In this document: piece after piece, positions 5,864-8,999 of the stretch | How the letters are laid out: every line of letters begins with the position of its first letter | Position numbering within the stretch: the stretch's first letter is position 1 | Position numbers and translations under genes: made by a program | DNA from: Ga0074139 sp046336825 | GTDB taxonomy: Bacteria > Bdellovibrionota > Bdellovibrionia > Bdellovibrionales > Bdellovibrionaceae | Assembly (NCBI GenBank): GCA_046336825.1 | Contig: JBKDFX010000150.1 | Span: 1 to 8,999, forward strand | Length of the DNA: 8,999 nt | Reading direction: 5' to 3' | The notes under the pieces: generated by a model | The model's input: only the letters and a program-made list of their open reading frames with translations | Told to the model about the DNA's origin: nothing | The model's database searches: none

Positions 5864-7258
5864 ATGGACATTTACAATCAAAAAATAAAATCCACCCTCT
5901 TTTTAAAATCCACTCTCTGTTTAGCCCTTCTCTCGAGTCTTGTTTCCTGCACTCAGTATGTTGTGAAATACCAACCTCAGTTGGAGCTAGAAAAATCCTC
6001 GGAGTGCTCGGATCTCTACCAGCGTTTGTGGCCGGCTCTGCATCAGATAAGTCTTCAGGAGTTTCCTCCGCAATCTTGGCGAGAAGTGGAAGATTATTTT
6101 TCCAACCATCCAGATAAAAAAATCAGCCAAGTGGCTGTGCTGATTCAAATCTTAGAAAAAAACCTAACGGACTCTTTTTGGAAAAAACCAGCCTCTGAGC
6201 AAGCCGAGGTCTGGGCGCAAATGGAATTGGGTCTTAACGTGAGTCCCCAGCTTGAGGCGACACTCAGTGAAATTAATTTCTATCAAAAGAATACTTTTGT
6301 GACGGGGACACAAAACTGTGAGCTCACGGATTCTCGGGAGCAGGAATTAAAAGCCAATTTGGCTGTGGGTATGAGGCGATTGATGGCAGGAGCTTACCAA
6401 TCCTGTGAAGCACCACGGCTTCCTGCCTTGAATGACTCATCTTTAGAGCTTATGGGAGTGGAAGTGACAGGTAAACATGTTGATCGAATCGGCAGTGTCA
6501 GGGTGATCAAAGATAAATCCCTGGTGCAAAGCACCCACCCTTATTTGAGGATTCAAGAAAAACAAAATGACTGTTTCAAAGTGATGAACAATCCCTTGAT
6601 TTATGATTACGGTGGAAAAACTTCCTACGCCTCAGCAAAGGGAAGGCTGATTTCCGTTTTTAAAAACGCGGGCTCGGGGTCCTCGTCTTTGGGGATCGAT
6701 TGCTCGGCACTCGTGGTTTCAAGCATTGGTTTAGCGGGTTTACGGCTTCAGCCCAATGTGGACACCCAGGCTCGTCACACAGCGGCCTTTGGCACTTCGA
6801 CCTTGGTGGAATTTCCTAAACACTTTCCTTGTTTTGATTATGTGCCTGTTGGGGGAAATCAATCCCTGAAAGTGGGAGATATTTTAACGGTGAGGGGGCA
6901 TACTCTGATTATCGACCGAGTGGGGAGTGATCCCTGGGGGATAGCTGGAATTCAAAATGAAGCGGCCTGCAGCTCGCTGGATGGTTCCAGATTTGATTTT
7001 GATGTTTTTCACAGCTCTCCACTTTTCGGTGCCGTTGGAATTCAAAAAACTTCAGCTCGCACTTACATGAAAGAAGTGACCAATACAACCCGGGGCTTAT
7101 TGAAATACGCTGTTCAAAACTGTTTGCAGCGACTCAGGCAAAAAGAGACCAAACCCAGGTGGACAGATGTGACCCTCGTCAGACACAAAGGCACTCCTCA
7201 ATGCATGGGGCGTTCGCTGCAGTTAGAGGGTCAAAGCTGTGTGAGCCACTGCTGGTAG
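5864..7258 (+). CDS. Lipoprotein with NlpC/P60-type cysteine peptidase domain
   Basis: A 464-residue lipoprotein. A hydrophobic signal ends in a lipobox Leu26-Val-Ser-Cys29; Thr at +2 suggests outer-membrane sorting. Residues 45-175 are a helical region of unknown family. Residues about 240-355 resemble NlpC/P60 peptidases: IYDYGGKTSYAS (246-257) like the family's 'YxYGG', then GIDCSALVVSS (277-287) with the likely nucleophile Cys280, VGDILTVRGHTLIIDRVG (337-354) with His346, and a possible third polar residue after it. Such enzymes cut peptidoglycan stem peptides or related amide bonds; here the substrate is inferred. The protein has about a dozen cysteines, several in the C-terminal tail (Cys447, Cys459, Cys463), suggesting periplasmic disulfides. 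A TAG directly upstream (5858-5860) fixes ATG 5864 as the earliest start, though its ribosome site is poor. It is divergent from the channel operon. Confidence 0.8.
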   Translation: MDIYNQKIKSTLFLKSTLCLALLSSLVSCTQYVVKYQPQLELEKSSECSDLYQRLWPALHQISLQEFPPQSWREVEDYFSNHPDKKISQVAVLIQILEKNLTDSFWKKPASEQAEVWAQMELGLNVSPQLEATLSEINFYQKNTFVTGTQNCELTDSREQELKANLAVGMRRLMAGAYQSCEAPRLPALNDSSLELMGVEVTGKHVDRIGSVRVIKDKSLVQSTHPYLRIQEKQNDCFKVMNNPLIYDYGGKTSYASAKGRLISVFKNAGSGSSSLGIDCSALVVSSIGLAGLRLQPNVDTQARHTAAFGTSTLVEFPKHFPCFDYVPVGGNQSLKVGDILTVRGHTLIIDRVGSDPWGIAGIQNEAACSSLDGSRFDFDVFHSSPLFGAVGIQKTSARTYMKEVTNTTRGLLKYAVQNCLQRLRQKETKPRWTDVTLVRHKGTPQCMGRSLQLEGQSCVSHCW

Positions 7259-7308
7259 CTGGCCCATGGTCTAGGTGGATTAAACAATAGCTTATTTTTT
7301 AGTCGAAA

Positions 7309-7337
7309 TTCACGAGCATTCCTTGTTATCCTATAAG
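7309..7337 (+). promoter_or_regulatory. Candidate sigma70-type promoter for the 7365 gene
   Basis: TTCACG (7309-7314, four of six to consensus) and TATAAG (7332-7337, five of six) are separated by exactly 17 bp. The intergenic stretch 7259-7364 is A+T-rich. Transcription would begin near 7344, leaving about 20 nt before the start codon. This implies independent transcription from the lipoprotein gene, although no clear terminator was seen after 7258. Confidence 0.45.
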
Positions 7338-7353
7338 TGTTGATTAATAGGCA

Positions 7354-7358
7354 AAGGA
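7354..7358 (+). promoter_or_regulatory. Ribosome binding site of the 7365 gene
   Basis: AAGGA lies 6 nt before ATG 7365, a good match in sequence and spacing. It selects ATG 7365 rather than the overlapping ATG at 7358, which opens only a short frame. Confidence 0.6.
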
Positions 7359-7364
7359 TGGTCT

Positions 7365-8999
7365 ATGCGCGCAAAATTATTTCTCGCTTCGTTTTCAATG
7401 GTCAGTATGACTCTTCAACCGCTGGCTCAAGCCAAGCAGCAAGAAAATTGGTCAGCCCAAGCACTCAAAGAATTTGTGAAGTCCACACAAGATAAAAAAG
7501 GCCAACCCCTGAGCGTAGGTCAGTACTGGGAGAAAGCCTACAAATCATTTACGCCAGCCGAGCAATTAAAGTTAAAACCCACTGTTGATGTTTTAAAAAA
7601 CATGAAGCTTCCCAATTCAGAAGTGATTTCCATTAAAGGTGGAAGTGGTAACAAAAGCGCACGACTTCTGGTTAACCTTGCAGGCAAAACTCTAACTTTG
7701 GAGTACTTAGGATCTCAAGAAAAATTCATTCGTGTGAATGGTGTTGTGCTGACCTACCAAGACACTCTGACCTATGAGTCTTTTATAGCTAAACTAGGAA
7801 ACGATCCTGCCATCAACGCTGATCGAAACGCGGGGTTGGATTTTGCCATGAAAAAGCCCCATGCGGTTACCTATGAAGAGTATAAAAGAATGACTCCAGA
7901 ACAGCGGGCCATGATGTTGATTCGTCTGCGCGAAGTCAGTGAAGCGGCTGAAAATGTTTTACAAATTGATCGAGATAAACAAAAAAGCAAAAAAACTGTT
8001 CAGTATTTTATGACTCAGCCTTTTCTTCAGTTGGCTGAAGCTCAAACACGCGCTGAAATTCAGGAAGCTGTCAGCAGACCCTGTTTAGTAGCTGGGTATG
8101 TGGGGTCTGTGGTCACAGAAGGGGGAAGGACGTACTGTGATCCTTCTAGGGCCATTCAAAAATTTGAGTCTGAGTCAGGAATCAAAAGCACTTGTCCCGC
8201 AGGCACACATGGTTGTCACCCAGTTGCATTTCCCAACAGTGGACGAATTTGTGAAAAGCCTGGAAGAAGTAATACTAATTATCAACAGTTTACGCAGCGG
8301 TGTGGAACTTTGTCTCCTATCAAAACAAAAGAAGAACAGGCATCATTGGTCAGAGCTTACATCAAAACAAAAGACAAAAAAGATCTTGCTTTTGGACTTG
8401 ATGCCGATGGCAAAGTAAATAACGAAGAGGAGTACAAAAAGTATATACTGCCTTACATGACTGAGCATAACAATTTAAGTGCAGCAGCTTACAGCACTGT
8501 TTGTACAGCTGACAATATAGCTGCCGTTAGCAAAATAGATAAAAACCTACAATCCGCCTGTGACACTTTAAGAGATCGAAAAATTGCTCTTGAGCTTTAC
8601 AAAGCCGAGGCCGCAGGAACAGCGCCACCAGTGGCCGCTGCACCTGCTCCTGGTGCAGCCCCAGTCACAGGTTTGAATTGTTTCACTGATGATTTTGCAG
8701 GCGAAAGATTAAAGGGTAAGGAAAATGGAAAAATTGGTCCTGATGGCAAATGTATCGCAAATGCAGTTCCTGCGCCTGTAGCGGCAGCAACTCCCGAAGT
8801 TCCTTGCGATGACCGCGGGCCAGGCAGGGTGATGGTCGAATCCGGAAGAGGCGAAAAAACTTGCGTGGATCGCAGCGCACCAGTCGCAGCTGTTGGTGGC
8901 ACTGGCAGTACTCGCACGCGCTCTGAACCCAGCTGGTTTGATCGAAATAGAAATCTGATTTTTGGTTTGGGAGCTTTTATACTTACAGCCGGTTTGATC
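7365..8999 (+). CDS. Secreted cysteine-rich protein of unknown function (3' end outside window)
   Basis: An uninterrupted frame of 545 codons, open at the right edge, so the gene is partial. Residues 1-23 are a Sec signal peptide (AQA before Lys24). Residues 24-235 are cysteine-free and mostly helical. Residues 240-313 form a cysteine cluster (Cys240, 258, 277, 284, 296, 313) including CPAGTHGCHPVAF (277-289). A partial EF-hand-like loop LDADGKVNNEEE (345-356) has Asp at positions 3 and 5 but Gly at position 1. Ala/Pro linkers (about 417-435, 467-479, 505-511) alternate with two small modules each bounded by two cysteines (439-463 and 481-500). A hydrophobic segment starting at Leu531 (LIFGLGAFILTAGLI) suggests a C-terminal membrane anchor. 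I do not recognise the family. It probably sits in the periplasm or at the cell surface. A strong ribosome site and an in-frame TGA at 7341 support the start. Confidence 0.85.
   Translation, partial: MRAKLFLASFSMVSMTLQPLAQAKQQENWSAQALKEFVKSTQDKKGQPLSVGQYWEKAYKSFTPAEQLKLKPTVDVLKNMKLPNSEVISIKGGSGNKSARLLVNLAGKTLTLEYLGSQEKFIRVNGVVLTYQDTLTYESFIAKLGNDPAINADRNAGLDFAMKKPHAVTYEEYKRMTPEQRAMMLIRLREVSEAAENVLQIDRDKQKSKKTVQYFMTQPFLQLAEAQTRAEIQEAVSRPCLVAGYVGSVVTEGGRTYCDPSRAIQKFESESGIKSTCPAGTHGCHPVAFPNSGRICEKPGRSNTNYQQFTQRCGTLSPIKTKEEQASLVRAYIKTKDKKDLAFGLDADGKVNNEEEYKKYILPYMTEHNNLSAAAYSTVCTADNIAAVSKIDKNLQSACDTLRDRKIALELYKAEAAGTAPPVAAAPAPGAAPVTGLNCFTDDFAGERLKGKENGKIGPDGKCIANAVPAPVAAATPEVPCDDRGPGRVMVESGRGEKTCVDRSAPVAAVGGTGSTRTRSEPSWFDRNRNLIFGLGAFILTAGLI

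Noticed and set aside
7259..7308. Terminator after the lipoprotein gene
   Set aside because: There is a T-run at 7295-7300 (CTTATTTTTTAG), but no stable stem directly precedes it.
8098..8418. A 106-codon plus-strand open frame
   Set aside because: It lies wholly inside the 545-codon frame starting at 7365, in another reading frame, and has no ribosome site or recognisable domain. The longer frame has a signal peptide and patterned cysteines.
8637..8659. Perfect 8-bp inverted repeat (GCTGCACC and GGTGCAGC, 7-nt loop)
   Set aside because: It lies within codons for the Ala/Pro linker and has no T-run after it. Chance symmetry of Ala and Pro codons explains it better than a terminator.
8597..8917. 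Minus-strand Ala/Gly/Pro-rich open frame
   Set aside because: It is the antisense of the Ala/Pro linker region, whose G+C-rich codons suppress stops on the other strand; its composition is low-complexity.
1..8999. CRISPR arrays, tRNA or rRNA genes, insertion sequences
   Set aside because: No regularly spaced repeats, cloverleaf-like sequences, rRNA segments or transposase genes with terminal inverted repeats were seen on reading both strands.

Overview
The window looks like a chromosomal stretch of a Gram-negative bacterium with moderate G+C. It has an outer-membrane-type lipoprotein signal, several Sec signal peptides and housekeeping tRNA-modification genes. The richness in secreted cysteine peptidase-like and cysteine-rich proteins, the moderate G+C and the gene style would fit a Bdellovibrio-like predator (Bdellovibrionota). 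That assignment is inference; no rRNA or other marker is present to prove it.

Layout: (1) 1-208 is an edge and leader region that may hold the first codons of a minus-strand membrane protein, plus a promoter candidate. (2) 209-1777 (+) is a secreted YiiX/YaeF-type permuted papain-like (C92) protein. (3) 1786-2274 (-) is a small protein that looks like a HicB-type antitoxin fold joined to an excisionase/MerR-type helix-turn-helix. It is divergent, across a palindrome-rich 115-121 bp gap, from (4) a complete tyrosine recombinase at 2396-3289 (+). (5) 3241-5768 (-) is a tightly overlapping trio read in the order MscS-type channel, ttcA, truC. Its last gene overlaps the recombinase 3' end tail-to-tail by 49 bp. 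(6) 5864-7258 (+) is a lipoprotein with an NlpC/P60-type catalytic domain. (7) 7365-8999 (+) is a long secreted cysteine-rich protein with Ala/Pro linkers and a C-terminal hydrophobic segment. It is open to the window edge.

How the parts relate: ttcA and truC both modify tRNA (2-thiocytidine-32 and pseudouridine-65) and are probably co-transcribed with the channel gene. The two cysteine-hydrolase-like proteins use two different papain-superfamily layouts and are both exported, so cell-wall or lipid/peptide remodelling outside the cytoplasm is a plausible shared theme. The HicB/HTH gene and recombinase form a divergent pair that resembles a regulator/directionality factor plus integrase, but no attachment sites or cargo are visible. 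There are no rRNA or tRNA genes, CRISPR arrays or insertion sequences.

The most unusual items are the HicB-like/HTH fusion without a HicA partner and beside a recombinase, and the cysteine-patterned secreted protein at the right edge.
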